From Solea solea (taxonomy: Eukaryota > Chordata > Actinopteri > Pleuronectiformes > Soleidae): a DNA stretch of 64,000 nucleotides. Positions 1 to 10,274 of the stretch are shown in pieces (the first letter of the stretch is position 1; the number at the start of each line of letters is the position of its first letter). The translations under genes and the position numbers were made by a program. The notes under the pieces were generated by a model. That model was not told the DNA's origin, searched no databases, and saw only the letters and a list, made by a program, of their open reading frames with translations. The DNA lies in assembly GCF_958295425.1 (NCBI RefSeq), contig NC_081151.1, positions 17,304,659 to 17,368,658 of the forward strand. Reading direction: 5' to 3'.

Positions 1-2079
1 GATATGAACCGAATGAGTCGGGGACAAAACGCCATGCTTGTTTACAAATCTAAAAATAATTTTGATATATTCTAAAGCATTTCATTTTCATTTTAAATTT
101 ACAAATACAGTCGTACATGACTTTTAATATTAATAGATATTTTTTTTAGGTTGTGATATTGGTATCCGACAGGAAAAAGTGCTTTGACAAACAGTGCAAA
201 ACAAGGAGAAACAGACATGGAAAGAAAAACAAAATGTCAATGTAGATAAGAGCCACAGAGAAATTAAACCAATAAGACATTTACACGGGGGGATTTTAAT
301 TTATTTATTTTCTTTAAACTGTCTCTATATTCCTGCAGGACTTTTACTGTTCGACACTGTAATGATCCTACTCACACGTCACCCTGCCTCAAGAACAAGT
401 TTTACTTATACTAAAGTCAAAATTAACAATAGACCTGGGAAATTCTGACCTGGGATGGACCTTTTGAAGTAATAAGATGATTATTATGATTATGATAACA
501 AGCCACTGAGTGGGTCCGGGAAAGAAGGAAACATGCATGCTTTTATCTCTTGTGTTAATAGCCCAATAAAAGGATTACTGTAATCTGGTGTGAGCTGCAC
601 CCAACTATCATGGACCAGTGGATCCAGAAAATGAAGGATGTGAACCGTTTAGAAAATATAGTGTCTAAACTGCGGTGCTTTGATTTAGTTTTTTAATCTT
701 TATATAGTAAATAAATAGTAAATTGTTGTGTTGTCCTTTATAAATAAAGAAATACACTTTCTTTTACAGATATTTACTAAGGGCATTAAGTTTGTGTGGA
801 TGTTGATGTCAGACTTCTTGTCATGGAATACAACAGTAGTAGACTAAAGCTAAATTTTATGCAGTTTTAAAAAAAATGACAGGAATTTCCTACTAATGTT
901 GCATTTTTTTGATGTTTTTGAGCCATGTTTTGTTTTCCTTTGAGGACTTTGCCAGGTTGATGTTGCTCAGGCGTTTATATTAATCTTAATGAGATCAAAA
1001 CATTGGAGTTTTCACAGCAGTAGATGTAATGAAAACACAAGTCTTAATCGGCTTATACTTTCATGTATGCGTGTAAGCATGAATATGAATGGTCTTTGTA
1101 GTGGAGGAGCTTGGTGCACACTTTAGCGCTCAACTCCTTTCACCAGATCTAAATCCAGTAAAACGCATTTGTGATTGGACGCTACGATAAAAACAGCCTC
1201 GGTGCTCAGACTTTACCTGATTATATCTTATCATTTTGCCACTGATATGTCACAGCTTCACATTGCAAAACATGTTCCGCTGACATTATTGTGAATTTTC
1301 CTGTAATTTAAGTCACCACTGGTAACCAGTTCCAGAAGTTATGATGGAACATTTTCCTAATTTCTATAATAGTTTAGTTTCATATTTTTCTTTTTCCCAT
1401 ACATTTGATGTTTATTTTGTCTTACACTTCTACTGTGTATCCAAGTCATCTTTGTAGATGAAGTTAAAAATGCAGGACAATTTGTGGAAAAACTGGAAAA
1501 TCCTGTGAAACGATGCTTCACAGGAGCTGCACAGCAAATTTTTTATTATTATTATTACTACACAGTGACAATAAAGGTATTCTACTCTAAATCATGCTAC
1601 AATTAACAAGGATGTTTTGAAAGTGAACAAGGATCTAAGCCAGTGTTTGTGTGTAGTGTTCCTAAGAGCTCACTTCCCTTATCCCACACACAACAAGCAG
1701 CAAGACCTCAGCCAGACAACAGTGAATAGTTATAATGCTAATTACAAGGAAGTATCAGCATGGCATAAATAAACAGTGATGAACAATTAAGCTTTTGTGG
1801 TGTCAGTTTCGTCAGCTTTTCTTAGATTTTATCTCGACTTGACTAAACTGCACACAATTGCAAATAATTCAGTGGTTGCGAGTGAGCTGGTGAATAAAGT
1901 TTGCATATTTTTCACTATATTGATGTCACACCCTTCTCAACAAAAAAAAAAGCAACAACATCATTCTATGAGATTCTGTCGCTGATTAATGTGTGAATAA
2001 ATAAAAAACAGTCCTATCATGCTTGAAATAACTCATTTTCCAGATTTTCATCTTAACTCTCATCCATTTGTTTTGAAAG
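1..2079. other. Non-coding stretch, dnajc5g intron or upstream
   Basis: AT-rich sequence with short random open frames only. I looked for the missing N-terminal exon of dnajc5g (SLY..LGL, KKSYR) and did not see it. One fossil transposase-like fragment near 1120-1230 is listed separately. Confidence 0.6.
1120..1230 (+). mobile_element. Possible Tc1/mariner-like transposase fossil
   Basis: One frame at about 1142-1190 reads SPDLNPVKRICDWTLR and then a stop. SPDLNP is the hallmark around the last catalytic residue of Tc1/mariner DDE/D transposases, usually followed by V/I-E. The fragment is too short and degraded to classify. The assignment rests on this single motif. Confidence 0.35.
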
Positions 2080-5000
2080 GAAATTGGCGTTGCGGTTTCA
2101 TCCTGACAAGAATCCAGACAATCCAGAAGCTGCAGAGAAATTCAAAGAGATCAACAACGCCAACACTATTCTCAACGATGAGAACAAACGCAAGATCTAT
2201 GATCAGTACGGCTCCATGGGCCTCTACGTGGCAGAGCAGTTCGGCGAAGACAGCGTCAAATATCACTTCCTCATGGGCAAGTGTTGGTTCAAGGTGAGGG
2301 GTGCAGAGCATTTTTCTCCTAAATTATTGTAGAATATTGCAGTTAATGTCTATGTTTTAGGCAAGTATTGATCATAACAAAATTTCAACAGTTTTTCACC
2401 TGTAATTTTCTGGATATGCATATAACTTTGCCTGCAAAATCCATAATCTGGATCAGAACCATATGAAACTATGACAAGACATGAATTTTTACAGTTTTGC
2501 ACATGATAACAAAATAGGGAGTTGTGACATCATCAGTGGACAATAAAAAATTCAGATTGATCAAAAAACTGTAGACAGGAAGTTGTGAAGTGTTAACCTA
2601 CACATAGGCACCTAACCATTGTCATGCCCCTTATTCAAATGGTATTGTTTTGTCACTGTTGTATGACACCATGACATAATTTTTCCTTCCAAAGTTGAGT
2701 TGTTCTGGTGATTTTAGCTGTTCCACCATCTGCCACTGCCGTCACTGGTGCTAGATACCAGGTGAACACTATTCTCTTTTGTTGTTCTGGTCACACGAGA
2801 CATAACACGGTTCCGTTTTTTTCTGTTATTTTCCACAAAAACATCCCATTGATAAAGAGAGCAACACAATCCTTGCTTCCTCCTAGTGGTACAGTTCTGC
2901 AATTTGTCAAACTGTCAAACGTTGTGAAGGGTAAAAGACAAAATAACCAAAAATCGTACTGTCCCACTTTCTGGCACCCTTGTCCTGGAGTACCTAGCAC
3001 ACTGCGGTCTGTTTACGGTTGACAGAACCGTCATGTATTTCAGATAAAGAGGAATGGAATGGGAAGAATGTATGTAACAGATAATGACGACAGCAGTGCA
3101 TGTGTCACATTCTTATTCTACTTTGAATTTACACTGCATGTGTCATGTTGGAAGAATGTCAGTGCTCTTCGCGTAGCTGCCACCCAGCATACACACCCTG
3201 TAGTGGAAACGCAAGGTTTATTTTTGAGACGAGCTAAGCTGCACTGGATTGCAGAGTGGAGGCACACGCTTCAGTCAAGCAAAGTTTAAAGATTACAATT
3301 GCAGATGACGTAATTTTTCTATTGTCAAGTGAGTGTACAGGTATAAACCTACCAGTCATAACAGTTAGCAGTCTAAAGTCGTAATATATTGTCGCTAATT
3401 GGATTTATCTTGTGTTTTAGGCACTTTTGGCGTTGGGCTGCATTTTCACCTGCTGCTGCTGTTTGTGTTGCTGCTGTTTCTGCTGCGGGAAATGTGGGAA
3501 ATCAGACGAAGAAGAAAGTTCCTTCTATATGGACCCAGACGACCTGGAGCCAGAGGTCGGAGAGGAGAATGAAGGTGAGGGACCTTTAAGTTCCTTTAAT
3601 GAAGAAGAACAGCAGTCTCACACACACACACACACACACGTGTTCTCACAGCTATCCTTTTAAGGACTGTCACCAACGTCTATTTTGACAGCCTAAACCA
3701 AGCGCTATCCCAAACCTTAACCATAACCAGTTAATCCTTAACCTTACGACAATTCAAATCTTAGCCCTAAACTTAACCAGTTCTTCATAACTGAGGTTCT
3801 GCCTAATTAGGACCAGGATTTGGTCTTCATGAGGTCCTGACAAGGACAGTGTTTATGCCAGAAAAGACCCTAAAGCGATAACAAGTCCTGTGTCTGTCAC
3901 ATGAGACCAGTGTGGGTGAGGTCAAAACAGTTTCCAGACCATTAAATGTCTCTGCTTACTGAGCTCAAAAATCCTGTATTGGCACCATGTCCATGAACTC
4001 CAGTTTGGTTTCACTTTACTGTAAAGACATTGTGTGTCACTCATGTATTTCAATCTGTTCTAAAAAAAAAATCTAACCAAAAAAGACAATAATCTACTTC
4101 CCTTTTTCAGGGAAAAAATGGTTAAATAGTTCAGTTCAGCTGGATTGACGTTCAATGATCAGTTTGACATTTTGGGAAGTGAATATATTGCATTACCTTC
4201 CTTTGACTGCAAGTATAACTATAGACATTTAATATTTGACCTAATAATAAACCTATAAAATGTCATTTTTACACTTGTGTAGCTTGTTAAAGAGCTTTTA
4301 GTGGAGCTGGAAGGCAGTTTTAATAAAAGTGAATAACCACGTTTTCTCACATGTCAAAAAGTGTCTTTAAATTGTTGTTTTTACTTTTAACCACAGTGGT
4401 CGCTGAAGTTAAAAAAAAAGCAGCGTGTGGTTCGTTGAGTGTTTAAATTTTGTTTCACAGCAGGAGATCATGTAATAGTCGTTCAGCCGAGCTCTTCCGC
4501 TGCTGCAGATGAAAACCCAGGTAAAGTTGTGTGTGTTCAGGTGACGCTCACCTGCTGCTCACCTGCTGCTCTGAGCCGCTTCACTTCTCTAACACTAGTT
4601 GAAGCAGTTTTGTCAGCGTGGTGCGACTTCCTGCTGTGGCAGCTTCCAACACTGCGGCTCCTTTCAATATAAAATCACTTACTAACCTTTCATATCATTT
4701 GTTTTCTTCTTTAAATCACCAAAATCAACTTTATAATCCATTAATAACTTTTCTTTCACTCATTACTGCCGACAATATTACCAGAGCAGTGGCTTTCAAT
4801 CTCTGGAAATTTGTGAGATTATTATCATTTTTAATAACATTTTCTAAACTTGTGCACAACTACTTGCATAAATAAGACATATGTTTGTGAACCACTGATC
4901 TCAAGATGCTTTTTTTTTTTTTAAATCTTGCATTAACAGCAGTTTAATTTACTATTAATTCATTTCTTGTGCTGCATTTTCATCAGTTTTGTTGCATCAT

Positions 5001-7170
5001 TTGCTCCATTCTCTTGCTCTCTGATGCCGTGCATCTATAAAATTATTGTCTTGGTTTTTTTTCTCCAAATTTGTTGTTTTGATGCTGTGTTTAAAAAGCG
5101 TTGTGTTTGTTTTGTAGCTTAGAAAGCAGCGTGTGCTTTTTCTCAGTGTTTAAACTTCACTTTACAGGAGGAGGTGGCGTTATAATCATTCAGCCGAGCT
5201 CTTCTGCTGCTGCTGATAATAATAACGGTAAAGTTGTGTCTCTTCCTGCAGCTTTTCACCAACAACCAAAAACAAACAACAAAAAGATGATTCTATCTTT
5301 TGGAAGAGCAACGCTAACAGTTGCTCCCTGATCCCAGTGTTCAGTGTCATCAGTCAGGCCTCCAACTAATTGATTATTTTCAGAATTATTTCGTCATTTC
5401 TTCCAAACCAAAGTTATCCATGTTTGAATGATTCTTGTTTTTATGAAGCAAAGAAAATATTTAAATATAAAAAGGTGGTGAAAAATTTGATTTAAAGAAA
5501 AAACTAAACAAAAAAAACACTGAAACCAATGAATCAATCAAAATAGTTGATAATTAATTTAGTATTCAATTAATTGTTCCTGCAAGGAGGAACGCATGTT
5601 AAACTCTTATTTAAAAATCACCATTTTTGGTCGACTCTTTCTAACCACAACAGTGCCTGAAGTTGTTCTGTTTTAAATCTTGTTTCACGCCAGGAGATTT
5701 TGTAATATTCGTTCAGCCGAGCCCCGCTGCAGACCATCGTAACGCAGGTAAAGTCGGATTTAAGCCGATTTTAGCGCCGTCCAAGGCAGCAAAAATCAAC
5801 TAAAATCAACTAATTCATTTGTCTGCCGGTTAATAACTCATCACCGTTGATCATGTTACTCGTGTGGAAAACTGTGCTCGTGTGTATTTATTCAGATATT
5901 AGTGAAAAAGATTAATAAATGCTGTGGTGCAGTTTTGACAAATAACTCTTACTAACGGTGTAGTGTGGAATCAAGCCAGCGGAGGGCAGCAGAGGTTAAT
6001 TACAAATACATCATGACCCCTGTTGTTCAAGGTTAATGAAGCTAAAATGTATAATTATTTATTTAAGGACAGGGAAAATGCACATTAATAAACATTCAAA
6101 TGTAAATATGCCAGGTTATAGCCTCAGGCAGGTTGGTGTACTATACTATCATTTTACTATTATCACAGTGCATATAAATCAGAAAAGGCAAATGTTTGAG
6201 AACCACTGAACTGAAGTGAGATGCTGCTTTTTGTGGACAGTAAGAAGATACTAAAAAAAAACCCAAGCTGATTTTAAATCACAACCAGGTTCTGTCTTTT
6301 CTTACCTTCCGACGTCCGATGCTTCTTTTTCCATTTCCATTAAACGAGAAGAAGAAAACTCAACTGCTTTGCTCCTTTGAATCAGCAACACCTGAGTATA
6401 AGGACAGGTGACCCTGTGACCCAGTGTCAGCCTCATGCAGAATAAGAAATGAAATACAGCCCCCTAGTGGTTTGGAGGGGGAAAAGTCTTTTGAAGCACA
6501 AAGAACAATTCATCTGATGCAGGATGAGGATGAGTGGATCCTTCTCTCATCATCAAAGTGAATAAAACTACATTAATAATGAATTACAGATATGGTAAGA
6601 TACAAAGCACTTGAACAATTTTAAATTAATTTCCCTTTGGATATGTAAAATTATTTTCCTCCACGTGAAAATAACCCTCAGGTTGTCAGAAAACTGAACT
6701 GTGGCACCGTGATTGTAAAGATTATTGTCATCACTGATGACGCCGTTGATTATTGTCTTGTTGAATTAAGTGGTTGTTGATTGGTGTTTCCAAAACCTCC
6801 TGTGGTGTCTTGTCCAGTTATGATGTCTTTGTTTTACGGAGCAAAGAAACCAGGGAAATATTCACATTCAAGAAGCTGAAAAACTCATTTTAATAACAAA
6901 AAATGGATTAATCAAGTATCAAAATAGTTCACGATTGATTTCAAAATCACTTAATCGTTGCAATCTCATAGTTCTATGGATGATTTAACAGATGCTTCAT
7001 CTTCTTCACATGTTGCTCCTTTTGACTACTTTTATATTAATTGTAAACTATTTATTTTCCGCACATATTCAGGTGTGAACGCGCCAATTGTGATTCAGCC
7101 TCACGGGATGGACGGAATAGACGGGACGGAGTCGGTGGGGTCTGCAGACACCCAAGAAACGAACGAATGA
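2080..7170 (+). CDS. dnajc5g: Cysteine-string protein, DnaJ family member C5 gamma-like (5' end outside window)
   Basis: Cysteine-string proteins are palmitoylated vesicle co-chaperones that recruit Hsc70 through a J domain. Exons seen: 2080-2293, 3421-3574, 4464-4520, 5168-5227, 5694-5747 and 7073-7170. All joins are GT-AG and in phase, giving 211 aa after one completed codon. The first exon carries the C-terminal part of the J domain, including the HPD motif (FHPDKNPDN) that stimulates Hsc70 ATPase, then the linker up to CWFK. The second exon carries the cysteine string, 12 Cys in about 20 residues, the palmitoylation and membrane-anchoring segment. The residues before the string ([13 protein letters not shown]) fit DNAJC5G better than DNAJC5 or DNAJC5B as I remember them. 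The N-terminal exon with the start codon was not found in 1-2079 and should lie upstream. The three middle microexons are unusual and are listed separately. Confidence 0.9.
3619..3640. repeat. (CA)n microsatellite
   Basis: About 11 CA dinucleotides in the dnajc5g intron just after the cysteine-string exon. Confidence 0.9.
3660..3895. repeat. Dispersed teleost repeat with degenerate CCTTAACC units
   Basis: Intronic stretch with repeated forms of CCTTAACC or CCCTAAAC, followed by a short hairpin-like section (AGGACCAGGATTTGGTCTTCATGAGGTCCTG-type pairing). I recognise this type of interspersed sequence from fish genomes but cannot name the family. Confidence 0.4.
4464..4520 (+). CDS. dnajc5g: dnajc5g microexon a (57 bp, phase 1-1)
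   Basis: A 57-bp exon bounded by a CAG acceptor and a GTAAAG donor, encoding [19 protein letters not shown]. It is symmetric (phase 1 at both ends), so it can be skipped or repeated without shifting the frame. The VIVVQP core resembles the IVIQP motif near the C-terminus of DNAJC5 and of the last exon here. It is the first of three similar exons. Confidence 0.75.
5168..5227 (+). CDS. dnajc5g: dnajc5g microexon b (60 bp, phase 1-1)
   Basis: A 60-bp symmetric exon (acceptor TTTACAG, donor GTAAAG) encoding [19 protein letters not shown]. The coding sequence and part of the preceding intron (an AGCAGCGTGTG stretch and a GTGTTTAAA stretch) match microexon a, so exon and flank were duplicated together. 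Confidence 0.75.
5345..5580. repeat. Copy of the dispersed ATCGATTAATCG-type repeat
   Basis: Contains the recurring blocks seen many times in this window: a run around an AATTGATTA-like core, a GAGCAAAGAAA-like block, and AATATTCACATTTAAGAAGC-like or reverse-complement blocks. It lies between microexons b and c of dnajc5g. Confidence 0.5.
5694..5747 (+). CDS. dnajc5g: dnajc5g microexon c (54 bp, phase 1-1)
   Basis: A 54-bp symmetric exon (acceptor CGCCAG, donor GTAAAG) encoding [19 protein letters not shown]. It is the most diverged of the three copies but keeps the V-I-x-V-Q-P-S core, the Ala run and the upstream intron similarity (CTGAAGTT, then TTTAAAT and TGTTTCAC). No stop or frameshift is present. 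Confidence 0.7.
7073..7170 (+). CDS. dnajc5g: dnajc5g terminal coding exon
   Basis: The acceptor at 7071-7072 follows ATATTC. The exon joins in phase 1 to any of the microexons or directly to the cysteine-string exon. It encodes [15 protein letters not shown] and an acidic tail ending ...TQETNE, then TGA at 7168-7170. The PIVIQP motif corresponds to DTPIVIQP of DNAJC5. Confidence 0.85.
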
Positions 7171-7499
7171 GTGAGTCCTAAAACGCTGATGCTTTTCATC
7201 GCGGCTGCTGATGAATATAAATACACCGTCTTTGTTTTCCTCAGAAACAAACTGCATCTCAAAAAAAAACCCCATCTCATCTCAGAGCCGGATCTGTTTA
7301 CGTGAACCGGGCCAGGATTTGATTGTGCCTTAATCCCTGTCCGTTTGCTCCTTATCCCATGTCATTTGTTTATGTTGTCGAACGTGGGGCCACGTCTCTG
7401 CCGCAGCTGACAAACGATGAAGCCAAACAGATCAAAGATCTGGAATGACTTTTTCACGTGCACTTTAAAATCCTGAGCTGATGTTTTTTTGTTTTTTGT

Positions 7500-7995
7500 T
7501 TTTTTTAAATCACAAACTTGCCTCCAGGAGTGAACCGATACCGTACTCGGCATTTCAGTCTGATACAGGCCGATATCACCACACTGGATACTGGAAAATC
7601 GAAAATGAAGTATGATCTGTAACGGCTGATTCACACACGCACACGCCAGGTGTTGTCGAACTGCATTGTGGGTCCGTTGCTTTGTGGCACACATTTATGC
7701 GTTGGTAGCAATAGCATGGTTAAAAATGAAACGGTACTATGATTTACTGTGGAACAAATAAGACAGAAGTACGGCTATTGAGAAAAGTAGCGTCTCGGAA
7801 TCTCATGTTGTTTGGAATCTGGCTCCCGGCGACAAATGGAACGCAGCCTGACCTCCGATAGCTACCTCCAGCAGCAGTCATGAGCGAGCGCGTGTGTTGC
7901 TTCTTAATGCATCGGCTCATTTATCGTCAAAAGCCCCGTATCGGACTGATATCGGTGAAATTGAAGGTTGTGATATGGGTGTGGTATCGGACACT
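7500..7995. repeat. Dispersed repeat rich in CCGATACC/CCGATATC motifs
   Basis: dnajc5g 3' UTR or downstream sequence with several forms of GATATCGG and CCGATACC at both ends (7540-7580 and 7945-7995). This is typical of hAT-derived non-autonomous repeats in fish. Element ends and target duplication could not be fixed by eye. Confidence 0.35.
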
Positions 7996-8683
7996 TAAGT
8001 GTTTTTGGCTCCTTGTGGATCAGGGTCAGAAATGATTGAGTGTGTTTTAATCAGAGGGCAACAACGAACGAGGTCACAGAAACTGTAGAAAGAGGATAAA
8101 GATCTTCATAAATCATTATATAGACCGTAGTACAGGTACTGCAGTAACTGTAGTACCTGTTAATGTGCTCTATCTGCACATTTTGTGACCATGAAGAAAA
8201 AAACGTGTGGAATATATACATATATTATTAGGTACTAATGAGAATCACACAACACTGTTTGGTTGTATTATAATTATTCCTTTTTATTTGCCAAACATGA
8301 AAACATGCCAAATAGATGCAAAAATTGAGTTGAAATACGTGAAATTGATACATTATGAATGTTTTTTTGGTACCATTATATTAATATATAGCCTTAAATG
8401 ATGTCATATTTTATCATGTTTATATTTCTACTGGGTGTGCTTCATTGGGTTGCATTATTTATTCAAATCTGGAAGTTTTGCTCGGTTTCTGTTTGGGCTC
8501 AAACCTCTAACAATGTACTGTATTTAATTATTTCCAACAAGGTGCCTGAATATATTTTAAATGGGAAACGGTGTTTTATTTGTTCTTCATTTTCTTCCAT
8601 GATCTTAAAGTTCTCAGGTATTTTATGGTTTCTCTTCAAACGTGTCCATGTTTATTAAACTGTTTTTGTAAATTTGTCTGATT

Positions 8684-8689
8684 AATAAA
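8684..8689 (+). terminator. Candidate dnajc5g polyadenylation signal
   Basis: The first clear AATAAA downstream of the dnajc5g stop codon in the sense orientation, about 1.5 kb after the stop. It lies just before the 8782-9666 transposon. No transcript evidence is available. Confidence 0.4.
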
Positions 8690-8781
8690 CTTGGGCGGAA
8701 ACTGGAAATATTGCGATGATGTCTTATTTGTCCCTGGCTGCTTTCAGGCTCCACCTCTGACAAATAAACAGTGTCCCTTAA

Positions 8782-9666
8782 AGGTGACATCGAATGCTGG
8801 TATAGCACATATATGTTATGGAGGTCTACTTACATATATTAACTTGTTTTCATGGTTAAAAACCTAATAGTCGCTGCAAACGAGCCGATCAAAATATCTC
8901 CTCACTGACGTGGACTGTGTTGTGATTGGCCAGCCAACGAGAGCTTTCCCACTGTCCTGTGATTGGCCAGGTACCTGGAAGTGACGTATGTGGTAGGCCA
9001 ATTACGTTAGGGTTTCATAAACATGGTAATGACGCAGATACACACACAAACGCAGCGTTAATTGGCGACATAGACCGGAAGCTCCAATTAATGCTGCGTT
9101 TGTGTGTGTATCTGCGTCATTACCTCGTTAATGAAACCCTAAAGTTTCAGAACAAACAGTTCAGCCACTGCTGAGAAAATAGGATTTCATTGTTTTCCTG
9201 GGCTCTGTGAAGCAGATCGGCACTTCCATATGTTGATGATGTCATCAGTAAACCTCACCACTCCTCTCACCACCGTAGCGCCTCCCGGTGCGGGCACTAG
9301 TCCGGGCACATCCGGTTGCGTACATTCAACCGCAGAAGAAGAAGAACTAGTCTCGTTGTAGCTGCTGAGATGCAGAGCATTCACCATGCCAGAGGGGGAG
9401 CTGTGTATCTGAGAGCTGGCCTACCAATTACGTCACTTCCAGGTACCTGGCCAATCACAGGACAGTGGGAAAGCTCTCGTTGGCTGGCCAATCACAACAC
9501 AGTCCTCGTTCTGGGGACAACGCGGCTGACGAGCGTCAGTGAGGAGATATTTTGATCGGCTCGTTTGCAGCGACTAGGAGGTTTTTAACCATGAAAACAA
9601 GTTAATATATGTAAGTAGACCTCCATAACTAACATATATGTGCTATACCAGCATTCGATGTCACCT
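8782..9666. mobile_element. TTAA-flanked non-autonomous long-inverted-repeat transposon (885 bp)
   Basis: The first and last roughly 130 bp are near-perfect reverse complements (AGGTGACATCGAATGC... at the left, ...GCATTCGATGTCACCT at the right). Pairing continues inward through GATTGGCCAGCCAACGAGAG at 8926-8945 and its complement near 9476-9495. Both ends are flanked by TTAA (8778-8781 and 9667-9670), the target preference of piggyBac-type elements. A second internal palindrome is centred near 9070. No transposase frame is present, so it would depend on an autonomous partner. It lies between the converging 3' ends of dnajc5g and coq8a. Confidence 0.75.
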
Positions 9667-9670
9667 TTAA

Positions 9671-9873
9671 ATGTTGTTTGTTTTTAAACTTACAATAATA
9701 TGTCCATGGACTACGTTTCCTAAAACTTGATCAAAATAATCCCTAAAAAATCATATTTTCTCTAAAATGTTATCATCTTTCAAGTTGGAGAAAATATGAG
9801 GGGATTATTTTGATCAAGTTTTAGGAAACGTAGCCCATGGACATTTTTTAATGAGTTTAAGAACAAACAACAT
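9671..9873. mobile_element. Short foldback element (about 203 bp)
   Basis: The arms are reverse complements: ATGTTGTTTGTTTTTAAACT at the left and AGTTTAAGAACAAACAACAT at the right. Further pairing involves CCATGGACTACGTTTCCTAA and its complement, and GATCAAAATAATCCC with GGGATTATTTTGATC. It starts immediately after the right TTAA of the 8782-9666 element. No coding capacity. Confidence 0.65.
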
Positions 9874-9969
9874 TTGACTTTTGTCCATAAATTGTTTGAT
9901 AGATTAAAATGATGCATGTCATGATATATTAAAAAAATCACGGTGTTTTTTTTCCAAAATCAGGGTCAA

Positions 9970-9975
9970 TTTATT
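9970..9975 (-). terminator. Candidate coq8a polyadenylation signal
   Basis: AATAAA on the minus strand (TTTATT on plus), about 300 bp downstream of the coq8a stop codon at 10275-10277. Confidence 0.5.
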
Positions 9976-10274
9976 TAAAGTGACGTTCCTGGAATCACAT
10001 GAAATACAGTTAGTGGAAAAAGGCACAGAATAATCATGTTGTACAGTACGATGCAAAACAAGTGCAACAAGAAAGCACAGACAAATAATTGTCACACATG
10101 ATATTCAATGGATTGAGATGAATCTGTTTGTAACAGAGATGATATTTTTTTTCTTATCAGTTTACTTGACAAGACAGAGTAAAAACTCCACAGCACCTGG
10201 ACATAATCGGACACTAAAAATATATATAGACATGTAAGGATGTGCGTGTTTAATTGTTTAATTGGGGGGTCCAG

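Noticed and set aside
2060..2311. Minus-strand frame opposite the J-domain exon
   Set aside because: Antisense shadow of the dnajc5g exon, which has splice sites and full J-domain similarity.
8926..9555. Several open frames in the 8.9-9.6 kb region
   Set aside because: They lie inside the arms of the TTAA-flanked inverted-repeat element and mirror each other; no transposase motifs.
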